Below are positions 46,812 through 55,727 of a stretch of DNA of 64,000 nt, piece after piece (positions within the stretch are counted from its first letter, which is position 1; each line of letters opens with the position of its first letter). The DNA is taken from the NCBI GenBank assembly GCA_964550125.1, contig CAZJWC010000001.1, positions 1 to 64,000 on the forward strand, given 5' to 3'. The stretch comes from CAZJWC01 sp964550125 (GTDB taxonomy: Bacteria; Bacillota; Clostridia; Christensenellales; Borkfalkiaceae). The translations under genes and the position numbers were made by a program. The notes beneath the pieces were generated by a model, which did not search any database, was not told where the DNA came from, and saw only the letters and a list, made by a program, of their open reading frames with translations.

Positions 46812-49037
46812 ATGAAAATTTTGAAAAGAATAATTGTCATTACATTTTTAATAGATTTATGCTTGGTTGCTTCTTTTTTTGCATACTATTTTTCAGTTAC
46901 GACAAACACAAAACTTAATATAAACAAGTTGAATATTTATGAGAATTCAGTTGTTATCTTCGACAACAACGATAAAGAGGTTGCAACTTTTTCTACTCAA
47001 GGAGAAAGAGATTGCGTAAAACTTGAAGAAATACCAGACATAGTAGTAAAAGCCTTCGTTTCCGTTGAAGATAAACGATTTTATAAGCACAAAGGTATTG
47101 ACTATTTAAGGCTTATTAAAGCATCTTTAAACAACTTAAAGTCCAATACATTTGGTGAAGGTGGTTCTACAATAACCCAACAGTTGATAAAAAACACTCA
47201 CCTTAATAGTGAAAAAACTATTGAAAGAAAACTTAAAGAAATAAAGTTAGCCAAACAACTTGAAAAAAAGTTTTCAAAAGAAGAAATTCTAGAAATGTAT
47301 CTTAATACGATTTATTTTGGACACGGGCTTTTTGGGATTTCTTCAGCAAGCAAATACTATTTTGATAAAGATGTTTCATCTTTAAACTTAAGTGAGGGAG
47401 CAATGCTTGCAGGAATTATAAAAGCACCAAGTTATTACTCTCCCTTTAAAGACGATGAAAAATGTCTACTAAGAAGAAATACCGTACTTTCAGTTATGAA
47501 TAAGCAAGGAATAATCAGCGAAAGGGAATACCAAAATGCTATTAAAGAGGAACTTCCACAAAAACCCTTTAATGCAAATTTGCTTAAATGTTATAATGAA
47601 CAAGTGTACAATGAACTTGATGAAATTGCCTTGGATTTAGGTCTTGAAAAGGTAAACTCGCTTCAAATACACACTTACTTACAAAGTGATTTGCAAGCTG
47701 AAGTTGAACAAATAGTATCTCAAGATAATTATAACAACCTAGATAAGAGTGTAGTGATTATTGACAACAAAACAAGAGGAATTAAGGCATTTTATTCAAC
47801 AATAGGCAACGCCAAAAGGTTACCTGCTTCAACTATAAAACCTTTACTTGTATATGCTCCTGCTTTTGAAAAAGGAATTGTTAGTCCTGCTACTAAAATA
47901 CTCGATGAAAAGACAAATTTTAACGGCTATTCTCCTTCCAATTTTAATGATAAATACTACGGATACACAAGTATAAGAGAAAGCATAGCACAAAGTTCAA
48001 ATGTTGTTTCAGTAAAACTATTAAACCAAGTTGGAATAAACGACTGCTGTGATTATTTAGAGAATATGAATTTACCTGTTGACAATGAGGACAGGACGCT
48101 TGCACTTGGACTAGGTGCAATGAAATTAGGGTACACTTTAAAAGAGATTTGTGGAGGATTTTCTACCCTTGCTTGCAACGGAGAATTTTCACAACCTCAT
48201 TTTATAAAAAGCATTTATGATGAAAAGGGTAATTTAATATATGAGGACAAAAAGGAAGTTAAAAAGGTTTTTTCAAAGGAAACTTGCTATCTCATGGACG
48301 ATGTCTTGTCATATACAGCAAAATACGGTACGGCTAGACGACTTAAAAGTTGTGATTATGAAATATGTGCCAAAACGGGAACTAACGGCATAAAAGACGG
48401 AAATTTTGATGCTTATTCAATAGCATATACAACACAAGACACATTTGGTGTATGGCTAGGAAATGCTGATGGAAAAAAAGCAGATATTTTAGGAGGTAGA
48501 GAACCTTGTGATATTATTTATAATGTGCAAGAAATTGTATACAAAAACGAAAAACCATCACCCTTTTCAAAACCAGATGGAATAAAAGAGTGCAAACTTG
48601 ATAAATTCGCCTATGAAAACAATCAAAAACTGATTATAGCAGACCAAAATGCACCTCCTATTTATACTTTTACAGATATTTTTAATGAAGTTTATCTACC
48701 TACTGAACAATCTACGGATTTTACAAAACCTAAATTGCAAAACACCAAAATATGTGTCAACGAAAATGTAGAAATTACAACTCTAGGAAATAAAAATGTA
48801 TATATAATTATTACTCGTGAAAGCAATGGAACAGAAAAAACTATTTACAATGGAAAGATAAAAGAGAAGTTTTTTGATGAAATAGATTATGATACACTCT
48901 ATAAATACACAATTACTCCATATATAAAAGTATATGATGAAGTTATTTATGGAGATAAGGTACCGTTACCTGAAATTAAAAAGATAAAAAATGAGGAAAA
49001 AGAAAGTATTATTAAAAGACAATGGTGGATTGAATAG
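46812..49037 (+). CDS. pbpA: Class A penicillin-binding protein (PBP1A type)
   Basis: Bifunctional peptidoglycan glycosyltransferase and transpeptidase, 741 aa. One N-terminal membrane anchor (about 7-29), GT51 domain with VEDKRFYKHKGID (Glu86) and EGGSTITQQLIKN, then a transpeptidase domain with STIK (Ser340, Lys343), SSN (395-397) and KTGTNG. A C-terminal beta-rich module of about 90 residues resembles fibronectin type III. There is no clear ribosome binding site before the ATG, and the divergent intergenic region offers only a weak promoter (TTGTTA at 46769), so start or expression level may be unusual. Confidence 0.92.
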   Translation: MKILKRIIVITFLIDLCLVASFFAYYFSVTTNTKLNINKLNIYENSVVIFDNNDKEVATFSTQGERDCVKLEEIPDIVVKAFVSVEDKRFYKHKGIDYLRLIKASLNNLKSNTFGEGGSTITQQLIKNTHLNSEKTIERKLKEIKLAKQLEKKFSKEEILEMYLNTIYFGHGLFGISSASKYYFDKDVSSLNLSEGAMLAGIIKAPSYYSPFKDDEKCLLRRNTVLSVMNKQGIISEREYQNAIKEELPQKPFNANLLKCYNEQVYNELDEIALDLGLEKVNSLQIHTYLQSDLQAEVEQIVSQDNYNNLDKSVVIIDNKTRGIKAFYSTIGNAKRLPASTIKPLLVYAPAFEKGIVSPATKILDEKTNFNGYSPSNFNDKYYGYTSIRESIAQSSNVVSVKLLNQVGINDCCDYLENMNLPVDNEDRTLALGLGAMKLGYTLKEICGGFSTLACNGEFSQPHFIKSIYDEKGNLIYEDKKEVKKVFSKETCYLMDDVLSYTAKYGTARRLKSCDYEICAKTGTNGIKDGNFDAYSIAYTTQDTFGVWLGNADGKKADILGGREPCDIIYNVQEIVYKNEKPSPFSKPDGIKECKLDKFAYENNQKLIIADQNAPPIYTFTDIFNEVYLPTEQSTDFTKPKLQNTKICVNENVEITTLGNKNVYIIITRESNGTEKTIYNGKIKEKFFDEIDYDTLYKYTITPYIKVYDEVIYGDKVPLPEIKKIKNEEKESIIKRQWWIE

Positions 49038-49040
49038 AAA

Positions 49041-49063
49041 AAGCCCTAACAAAGTTAGGGCTT
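49041..49063. terminator. Bidirectional terminator between the PBP gene and thiI
   Basis: A 10-bp perfect stem (AAGCCCTAAC and GTTAGGGCTT) with an AAA loop; the T run is stronger leftward. Confidence 0.85.
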
Positions 49064-49068
49064 AAATT

Positions 49069-50223
49069 TTATAAATTTACGATTTCAAGCGAATTCATTG
49101 CTTCTTCAATTAAACCGTCCACATCAAGTTTACTTTCTTCTTCTAAAACGTCCTCTAATTTAGGTTTTATTATAGGGAATTTAGGCAAGAAAACCGTACA
49201 GCAATCTTCAAATGGTTTAATTGAGGTTTCAAAAGTTCCCATAGCAACCGACCTCTCAATAATCTCATTTTTATCAAAGCCAACTAAAGGCCTTAACACA
49301 GGTATAACATCAATTACTTGATTTGAGGAAGTCATACCCTCAATAGTTTGACTTGCTACTTGTCCTAAACTTTCTCCTGTAATAATCGCTTGTAAACCAT
49401 CTTTTGCACATATTTTTTGAGCAATTCTCATCATAAATCTACGAAGTAAAGTTACCATATATTCTTCACTGCAATTTTTATGAATTGCCTCTTGAATATG
49501 TGTTACGCTTACGATATTCATTTTTAAACCTACCGTATATTCGGATAGGATTTGTGCAAGTTCAATTACCTTTTCTTTTGCTTGTAAATTTGTATAAGGG
49601 TAACTATGAAAATGCAATGCTTCCAACGTCATACCCCTTTTAGCAATCATATGACCTGCAACAGGACTATCTATTCCACCTGACAGCAACAATAATCCCT
49701 TACCAGCAGTACCAACGGGCATACCCCCTGCTCCTTTAATAAACTCACTAAAGATTAGAGTATAGCCACTCTCACGCATATCAATATTCACAACGAAATC
49801 AGGATTATGAACATCAACTTTTAAATTAGGATAAACAGTTAAAAGCCTGGCTCCTATTTCAGCATTTATTTCCATTGACTTCATAGGAAAAGTTTTGTCT
49901 GCTCTATTAGTTTCAACTTTAAAAGTGCCACTTGAACGACAAGTATCTAAACAAACTTTTACAATATCCTCAAAATCTGTTTTTATTTTTTTTGCAATGC
50001 TTAAAGTGTGAATACCAAAAACCTTTTTTAATCTAGATATAATCTCGTCAGTCATTTCAAAATCAAAATCTTCTACGATATATCTACCACTTGTGTGTTT
50101 TGTTAAGTGTTGTATTCCCTTTAAGGATTTTTCTATATTCATTACGAATACTTTTTCAAAAAAACCTCTATTTTTGCCCTTTAAAAAAAGTTCGCAAAAT
50201 CTTATTATAATTACATTATCCAT
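49069..50223 (-). CDS. thiI: tRNA 4-thiouridine synthase ThiI
   Basis: Adenylates U8 of tRNA and inserts sulfur; also used in thiamine thiazole synthesis in some bacteria. The 384-aa protein has a ferredoxin-like plus THUMP N-terminus and the PP-loop LLSGGIDSPVAGH. It lacks the C-terminal rhodanese domain found in E. coli, as in Bacillus. The neighbouring cysteine desulfurase, 2 bp upstream, is its expected sulfur donor. Confidence 0.94.
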   Translation of the reverse strand: MDNVIIIRFCELFLKGKNRGFFEKVFVMNIEKSLKGIQHLTKHTSGRYIVEDFDFEMTDEIISRLKKVFGIHTLSIAKKIKTDFEDIVKVCLDTCRSSGTFKVETNRADKTFPMKSMEINAEIGARLLTVYPNLKVDVHNPDFVVNIDMRESGYTLIFSEFIKGAGGMPVGTAGKGLLLLSGGIDSPVAGHMIAKRGMTLEALHFHSYPYTNLQAKEKVIELAQILSEYTVGLKMNIVSVTHIQEAIHKNCSEEYMVTLLRRFMMRIAQKICAKDGLQAIITGESLGQVASQTIEGMTSSNQVIDVIPVLRPLVGFDKNEIIERSVAMGTFETSIKPFEDCCTVFLPKFPIIKPKLEDVLEEESKLDVDGLIEEAMNSLEIVNL

Positions 50224-50225
50224 TG

Positions 50226-51350
50226 TTATTTCATCCTTTCATACAACTCTTTGGCAGTTGAATTTAGTATTTTTATTCCTTCTTCAATTTCTTCTTGAGT
50301 ATTATCAACCCCTATGCTAATACGCAAAACACCATCTGCAAGTTTTTTATCAATTCCACAAGCCTCGATCACTCTACTATACCTATTTTTTGAAGAACAC
50401 GCAGAACCGTTAGACACGAGGACGCCTCTATCGTTTAGCAAATGCATCAGCACTTCACCTCGCACGCCTTCAACAGCAACACTAATAATAAAGGGGGTAC
50501 AATCACCTTCACTCAAAATAGTAAAATAGTTTTTATCTAACCCTGCCTTTATCAGTTCGTTATATCTTTTGGATGTATCTATAATAGTGTTTAACTTTTC
50601 ATATCTGTCAAGAGTTGCGTATTCAAAAACTTTTATACCAAAAACATTTTCCGTTCCACTACGAAGTCCATTTTCCTGTCCTCCACCGATTATGTAAGGG
50701 GGAATATGTAAATTTTTTTTGAAATATAAACAACCCGTACCCTTTAAACCACCGATTTTATGCGCACTAACAGAATAAGCGTCTATATTATTATCTAATT
50801 TAAAATCTATCTTTCCAAATGCTTGTACTCCATCACTGTGAAAAATAACATTTTTATTTTTTTGTTTTACCTTTTTACAGATTGACTTTATATCGTTAAT
50901 ACTGCCCGTTTCATTATTTATATGAATAACTGAAACTAATGAAGTTTTTTCGTCAATCAAAGAAAGTAAGTCATCTATATTGACACTTCCGTTTTTATTT
51001 AATTTTGCTTCACGCACCTCAATACCCTTACTTTTTAAAAAATTAAGGGTAGCATGAATAGCTGAGTGCTCACCTGCAGTTGTAACAAAGTTTCCACGTT
51101 TTGCGAAGCCAAAAATCGCTTGATTGTCAGCCTCCGTACCACAAGAAGTGAAAATCAAATTATAATTATTTTTAGCATTTAAAACATTTAATAAATTTTC
51201 TCTAGCAAGAGAAATTTCTTTTGATATAGATAATCCTTCGCGATATGATGCAGAAGGATTAAAAAAATTTTCATTTAAAAATACACTCGCCTTTTCAACT
51301 GCTTTTTGATTAGGTTTTGTCGTAGCCGCATTATCAAAATAAATAAGCAT
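50226..51350 (-). CDS. Cysteine desulfurase, NifS/IscS family
   Basis: PLP enzyme taking sulfur from cysteine, 374 aa. It has YFDNAATTKP at the N-terminus, the cofactor lysine in SAHKIGG and the persulfide cysteine in SNGSACSSK. Start ATG 51350 has GGAG 7 bases upstream; the longer frame to 51380 lies inside the previous gene. Coupling to thiI (2 bp) points to a NifZ-like role for tRNA thiolation. Confidence 0.92.
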   Translation of the reverse strand: MLIYFDNAATTKPNQKAVEKASVFLNENFFNPSASYREGLSISKEISLARENLLNVLNAKNNYNLIFTSCGTEADNQAIFGFAKRGNFVTTAGEHSAIHATLNFLKSKGIEVREAKLNKNGSVNIDDLLSLIDEKTSLVSVIHINNETGSINDIKSICKKVKQKNKNVIFHSDGVQAFGKIDFKLDNNIDAYSVSAHKIGGLKGTGCLYFKKNLHIPPYIIGGGQENGLRSGTENVFGIKVFEYATLDRYEKLNTIIDTSKRYNELIKAGLDKNYFTILSEGDCTPFIISVAVEGVRGEVLMHLLNDRGVLVSNGSACSSKNRYSRVIEACGIDKKLADGVLRISIGVDNTQEEIEEGIKILNSTAKELYERMK

Positions 51351-51351
51351 A

Positions 51352-51936
51352 TTATTTCTCCATTTTTGTAGGAGATGCAAATAAAAGTAATTGATTGAAT
51401 AATTCCTTTTTACACTCTACTACAATTAAACAAAGTTCGTCATTGTCATTTACAGCGATATATTTGTAACCTCGGTCCTCTTTGGCGGGTTTGTTTATTC
51501 GTAAATCAATAACTCTTGCACCTTTACTTACAAGGTCTTTATACATGTTGCTTTCAAAAGTTCCAAGTTTTATTATTTCATCAGGTGAATAGGAATATTT
51601 AGCCTTGCGTTTTACAACATTGTAGATATGATAGATGGTAAATGTCTTATCTCCTATAACATAGTCATAACTTGTAGAATAAAATTTGCGTTTCTTTGCA
51701 AAAAGCATTGCAACGAACACAAGACAACCAAACAAAGCAACAAGTATTACCGTAAATATAATATCAAAAATTCCATCATAACTTGAAAATAACATAATTA
51801 TCGCCGTAAAACAATAAATTCCTAAAATTATAGAAAGTGCAACAAATAATATATGCAGTTTAAAAAATAGTTTTGATTTTTTATCATTTGCAAGCAAATC
51901 TACGCTTGAAATTGATTCTTCATAATTTGCGTTCAT
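51352..51936 (-). CDS. Two-helix membrane protein of unknown function
   Basis: A 194-aa protein with a short soluble N-terminus, two membrane segments (about 27-50 and 56-80) and a cytoplasmic C-terminal domain of about 110 residues that looks beta-rich. The layout resembles small clostridial membrane proteins with a PH-like tail, but no firm family is recognised. Its stop is one base before the desulfurase start, so it is co-transcribed with the thiolation genes. Confidence 0.7.
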   Translation of the reverse strand: MNANYEESISSVDLLANDKKSKLFFKLHILFVALSIILGIYCFTAIIMLFSSYDGIFDIIFTVILVALFGCLVFVAMLFAKKRKFYSTSYDYVIGDKTFTIYHIYNVVKRKAKYSYSPDEIIKLGTFESNMYKDLVSKGARVIDLRINKPAKEDRGYKYIAVNDNDELCLIVVECKKELFNQLLLFASPTKMEK

Positions 51937-51958
51937 AATCAGTCTCTCCTATATAAAT

Positions 51959-51987
51959 ATTGTACTACAAAAGAAAATAGTTGTCTA
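51959..51987 (-). promoter_or_regulatory. Promoter of the membrane protein-desulfurase-thiI operon
   Basis: Minus strand: TAGACA (51982-51987), 17-bp spacer, TACAAT (51959-51964). AGGAGAG follows before the ATG. Confidence 0.65.
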
Positions 51988-52025
51988 ATCTTTTAACCCG
52001 TTAAAAGCATACTTTCATTTTTGGA

Positions 52026-52053
52026 TTGACTTTTAATCTATTTGTGATATAAT
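52026..52053 (+). promoter_or_regulatory. Promoter of the four-helix membrane protein gene
   Basis: TTGACT (52026-52031), 16-bp spacer, perfect TATAAT (52048-52053), only 17 bases before the ATG at 52071; GGAGGG lies between. Confidence 0.7.
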
Positions 52054-52070
52054 TTTCGTGGAGGGATAAT

Positions 52071-52748
52071 ATGGACGATAATACTAGAAAAAATCGAGAA
52101 GAATACTATCAACTTTTAAATAAAATAAGCAATACAAAAAAAGAAAAATTACAGGAAGCCACCACCCAAAAAGTAAGCGAACCTATCGAAGAAGTTGTTG
52201 AAGAAATCGTTGAAAAAACTCAAGAAGAAGTTTTCAATGTGGATTTACAACCTATTCAAGATAAAGCAAAGGGTGAGGGAATCAATTTGAGCATTGCACT
52301 GGGCAACACAAACAAAGTTCAAAAGAGAAATACTTTTAATTTAAGCAAGAGTATGTTCTTTTCAGCAACTATAATTTTCTTTATAGTTTTAGCCGAAGCA
52401 ATAGCAGTAATTTGTTGCAGAAATATTCTTAACTTGAGTATTCAGTACGCATTTGCTTTGATTTATTGTGATATTATATTTTTAGCTGTTTTTGCTATAT
52501 TATTTTTATGTAAATTTAAAAAAGAGAGTATTGCAAAAAAAATCACCTTTTATCAATCCCTTTCAATAATACTTTCGGTACTAGCATTTTTAGTATTTTT
52601 ATTTATTGCTGTATACAGACAAATTGATTTTTGCGATTATAGACAAATTTTAAAAAGTCTAGTTTTACCATTAGTGATTGTTATAAATTTGCCCTTATTT
52701 GTACTATTTACTAAAGTGTTTAAAAAGAAGGAATTAAAAACAAAATAA
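52071..52748 (+). CDS. Four-helix membrane protein with an acidic N-terminus
   Basis: Not recognised. A 225-aa protein: a soluble N-terminus of about 90 residues, Glu- and Lys-rich and probably helical (EEVVEEIVEKTQEEV at 40-54), then four membrane segments (about 94-117, 125-148, 159-182, 194-214) and a Lys-rich tail. It has its own strong promoter, a good ribosome binding site and a terminator, so it is a real single-gene unit. Confidence 0.75.
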   Translation: MDDNTRKNREEYYQLLNKISNTKKEKLQEATTQKVSEPIEEVVEEIVEKTQEEVFNVDLQPIQDKAKGEGINLSIALGNTNKVQKRNTFNLSKSMFFSATIIFFIVLAEAIAVICCRNILNLSIQYAFALIYCDIIFLAVFAILFLCKFKKESIAKKITFYQSLSIILSVLAFLVFLFIAVYRQIDFCDYRQILKSLVLPLVIVINLPLFVLFTKVFKKKELKTK

Positions 52749-52751
52749 TAT

Positions 52752-52775
52752 AAGCCGTGGTGCATACCACGGCTT
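52752..52775 (+). terminator. Terminator of the four-helix protein gene
   Basis: A 10-bp perfect stem (AAGCCGTGGT and ACCACGGCTT) with a GCAT loop, followed by TTT. Confidence 0.85.
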
Positions 52776-52825
52776 TTTAGTTAATACCTAAAGTCATTAT
52801 AAAATAAACTTAATATCTAAACAAA

Positions 52826-52852
52826 AAGAGAGATTATTTAAAAATCTCTCTT
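52826..52852 (-). terminator. Terminator of rny
   Basis: A 10-bp stem (AAGAGAGATT and AATCTCTCTT) with a 7-nt loop; the minus strand continues with a T-rich tract. Confidence 0.82.
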
Positions 52853-52859
52853 ATCTTTT

Positions 52860-54464
52860 TTATTTTGCAAATTCAACCCCTCTAAATTCACGAATTACAT
52901 TAACTTTAATTTGTCCAGGGTATTCTAGTTGTTCTTCAATTTTCTTTGCAATATCTTTTGCAAGGAATAATGCTTGAGCATCATCAATCACTTCAGGTTT
53001 AACGATAACTCTTATTTCTCTACCTGCTTGAATTGCATAAGTCTTATCTATGCCGTTAAAACTGTTAGCAATAGCTTCCAAGTCCTCAAGCCTTTTAATA
53101 TAATTAGTGCTTGTTTCTCTCCTAGCCCCCGGTCTTGAACCAGAGATAGCATCAGCCGCTTGTACTAAAACAGCCTCTAAAGTTTCAGGCTCACAATCAC
53201 CGTGGTGTGCCTTAATAGCATTTACAACAGCATTGCTTTCCTTATATTTTTTAGCAATATCAGCACCGATTTGAATATGAGTACCCTCTTGTTCATAGTC
53301 AACTGCTTTACCTATATCATGAAGCAATCCTGCACGTTTAGCAAGAGTTGCATCAAGACCAAGTTCAGAAGCCATTAGTCCAGCAAGGTGAGCAACTTCA
53401 AGTGAGTGCTTATATACATTTTGACCATAACTAGTTCTGTATTTTAATCTACCTAAAAGTTTGATAAGTTCAGGGTGAATTCCAAAAATACCTACCTCAA
53501 ACATCGCTGCTTCACCAGACTCTTTGATTTGTTGGTCAAGTTCCTTCTTAACTTTTTCAACAGTTTCTTCAATTCTAGCAGGGTGAATTCTACCATCTTC
53601 TATCAATTTTTCAAGGGAAATTTTTGCAACCTCTCTACGAACAGGGTCAAAACCTGAAACGATAACAACTTCAGGTGTATCGTCAATAATCAACTCAATA
53701 CCGGTCGCATTTTCAATCGCTCTAATATTTCTACCCTCTCTACCGATAATTCTCGCCTTCATATCGTCATTGGGAAGGGGAACTACTGATACGGTAATTT
53801 CGCTTGCATGGTCGCTTGCACATTTTTGAATAGCAAGAGCAATAACTTTCTTCGCTTCCTGACTTGCCTCATCTTTTGCTTGTTGTTCAATATTTCTAAC
53901 TTGAACAGCTACATCGTGTCTAGTTTCGTCCAAAATTGATTCGGTTAAAAGTTGTTTAGCCTCGTCCTTTGTCATTTTTGAAACTTTTTCAAGTTCTTTA
54001 ACCATCAATTCGTGTTGATGATTAATCTTTTCTTGCATCTTTTTAACTTCATTTTCTTTGTTAGCAAGATTTTTTAATTGTTGTTCCAAAGAGTCAGACT
54101 TTTTTAAAAGAGCGTCTTCTTTTTTATCTAAAATATCTTCTTTTTGAACAAGTCTTTGCTCTGTTTTTTGTAGTTCTAACTTCTTTTCCTTGGATTCACG
54201 CTCAAATTCGTTGCGTAGTTTTAAATCCTGTTCTTTTGCCTCTAAAATTGCCTCTTTTTTTAATGCTTTACACTCGTTCGTTGCATCATCAAGCATTTTT
54301 GCAATACGTTGTTCAGTTGCACCAAGTTTTTTTTCGGTTGATTTTTTATAAATTAAAAAACCTAAAAATCCCCCCCCTACAAGTGCAAGTAAAGTAGCGA
54401 TCACAAGAATTGCTACATCTATTCCCGACATAAGAAACAGGTTGCTGAAATTTGTATTAAACAT
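52860..54464 (-). CDS. rny: Ribonuclease Y
   Basis: Membrane-anchored endoribonuclease that starts mRNA decay in Firmicutes. The 534-aa protein has an N-terminal membrane helix (about 15-38), a long coiled coil (about 45-200), a KH domain (VPLPNDDMKARIIGREGRNIRAIE) and an HD domain (RAGLLHDIGKAVDYE). CAGGAGG precedes the ATG. The leader from the promoter is about 130 nt. Confidence 0.95.
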   Translation of the reverse strand: MFNTNFSNLFLMSGIDVAILVIATLLALVGGGFLGFLIYKKSTEKKLGATEQRIAKMLDDATNECKALKKEAILEAKEQDLKLRNEFERESKEKKLELQKTEQRLVQKEDILDKKEDALLKKSDSLEQQLKNLANKENEVKKMQEKINHQHELMVKELEKVSKMTKDEAKQLLTESILDETRHDVAVQVRNIEQQAKDEASQEAKKVIALAIQKCASDHASEITVSVVPLPNDDMKARIIGREGRNIRAIENATGIELIIDDTPEVVIVSGFDPVRREVAKISLEKLIEDGRIHPARIEETVEKVKKELDQQIKESGEAAMFEVGIFGIHPELIKLLGRLKYRTSYGQNVYKHSLEVAHLAGLMASELGLDATLAKRAGLLHDIGKAVDYEQEGTHIQIGADIAKKYKESNAVVNAIKAHHGDCEPETLEAVLVQAADAISGSRPGARRETSTNYIKRLEDLEAIANSFNGIDKTYAIQAGREIRVIVKPEVIDDAQALFLAKDIAKKIEEQLEYPGQIKVNVIREFRGVEFAK

Positions 54465-54604
54465 TTTGGCCTCCTGATTTTTATGAGTAACTAAAATAAA
54501 ATTGTATATTTAATAAATTCAGCGTACTGAACGGATAAATATATTTGTTTATTTATATAAAAAAGAAACAAACTATTTTATTAGTAGTTAAATCTTCATT
54601 TTAT

Positions 54605-54633
54605 ATTCTACAACATTTTAGTTAATAAGTCAA
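54605..54633 (-). promoter_or_regulatory. Promoter of rny
   Basis: Minus strand: TTGACT (54628-54633), 17-bp spacer, TAGAAT (54605-54610). The leader contains a small hairpin (TTCAG-CGTA-CTGAA at 54518-54531). Confidence 0.65.
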
Positions 54634-54705
54634 TTGCTTAAACAAAATTATTATAAAATACCAACTTTGTTTAAGATTCAAATTTAATATAATACAAACA
54701 AACAA

Positions 54706-54732
54706 AAAAAGTCAGGTAAAACCTGACTTTTT
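54706..54732 (-). terminator. Terminator after recA
   Basis: AAAAAGTCAGGT and ACCTGACTTTTT pair perfectly (12 bp) around AAA; the minus strand continues with T. Confidence 0.9.
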
Positions 54733-54734
54733 AC

Positions 54735-55727
54735 TTAATTATTTTTTAATCTTTCACGGATTTGTTTTTCAATTTCACTTGCAGTATCAGTATGAGTTTC
54801 CAAAAAATCACGCAATTTTTCTCTACCTTGGGCGATTTTTTCGCCATTATATGAAAACCAATTTCCGTTTTTATCAATAACACCGAACTCAACAGCATAC
54901 TCTCCTAAACAGCCTGCTTTTGAAATACCTTTACCGTAGATTATATCAAACTCTGCCATTTTAAATGGAGGGGCTAGTTTATTTTTAACTACCTTTACTC
55001 TAGTTCTATTACCAATAAGCCCGTCTTGTGCTTTAAGACCTTCAATTTTTCTTACATCAAGACGAATACTTGAATAAAACTTTAAAGCTTTTCCACCAGG
55101 GGTAGTTTCGGGATTTCCCATAACAAAACCTACCTTTTCACGAAGTTGATTTATAAAGATAACACAAGTTTTTGACTTATTTATTATTGCAGTCAATTTA
55201 CGTAACGCTTGCGACATAAGTCTTGCTTGTGCACCTATATGTAAATCACCCATATCTCCGTCAATTTCAGTTTTTGGAGTTAAGGCTGCCACCGAATCAA
55301 TAACTATTATATCAAGCGAACCACTCCTAACTAGCGAATCAACTATATCAAGTGCTTGTTCACCATTATCGGGTTGAGAAACATATAAATTGTCTAAGTC
55401 AACCCCTAAATTTTTAGCATATGAAGGATCTAATGCGTGTTCAGCATCAATAAAGGCTGCTATACCACCTTCCTTTTGAGCCTCTGCTATAACATGAAGT
55501 GCAACGGTAGTTTTGCCTGAAGACTCCGGGCCGTAAATTTCAATTATTCTTCCTTTGGGCATACCACCTATTCCCATAGCAACGTCTATGGCAATACAAC
55601 CTGTTGATATTACTTCAATTTCTTGCTCGGCAGAGGAATCGCCCAACTTCATAATTGCACCTTTTCCGTATTGCTTTTCAATTTGAGTCAATACATCATC
55701 AAGGGCTTGTTGTTTTTCTAAATTCAT
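54735..55727 (-). CDS. recA: Recombinase RecA
   Basis: Strand-exchange ATPase and LexA coprotease, 330 aa, with Walker A GPESSGKTT at about 65-73 and NQLREKVGVMFG-type L2 region represented by INQLREKVGFVMG. It is slightly shorter than usual at the acidic C-terminus. Its ATG overlaps the cinA stop (4 bp), and no SOS box was seen before it, so it may depend on read-through from cinA and upstream genes. Confidence 0.96.
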   Translation of the reverse strand: MNLEKQQALDDVLTQIEKQYGKGAIMKLGDSSAEQEIEVISTGCIAIDVAMGIGGMPKGRIIEIYGPESSGKTTVALHVIAEAQKEGGIAAFIDAEHALDPSYAKNLGVDLDNLYVSQPDNGEQALDIVDSLVRSGSLDIIVIDSVAALTPKTEIDGDMGDLHIGAQARLMSQALRKLTAIINKSKTCVIFINQLREKVGFVMGNPETTPGGKALKFYSSIRLDVRKIEGLKAQDGLIGNRTRVKVVKNKLAPPFKMAEFDIIYGKGISKAGCLGEYAVEFGVIDKNGNWFSYNGEKIAQGREKLRDFLETHTDTASEIEKQIRERLKNN

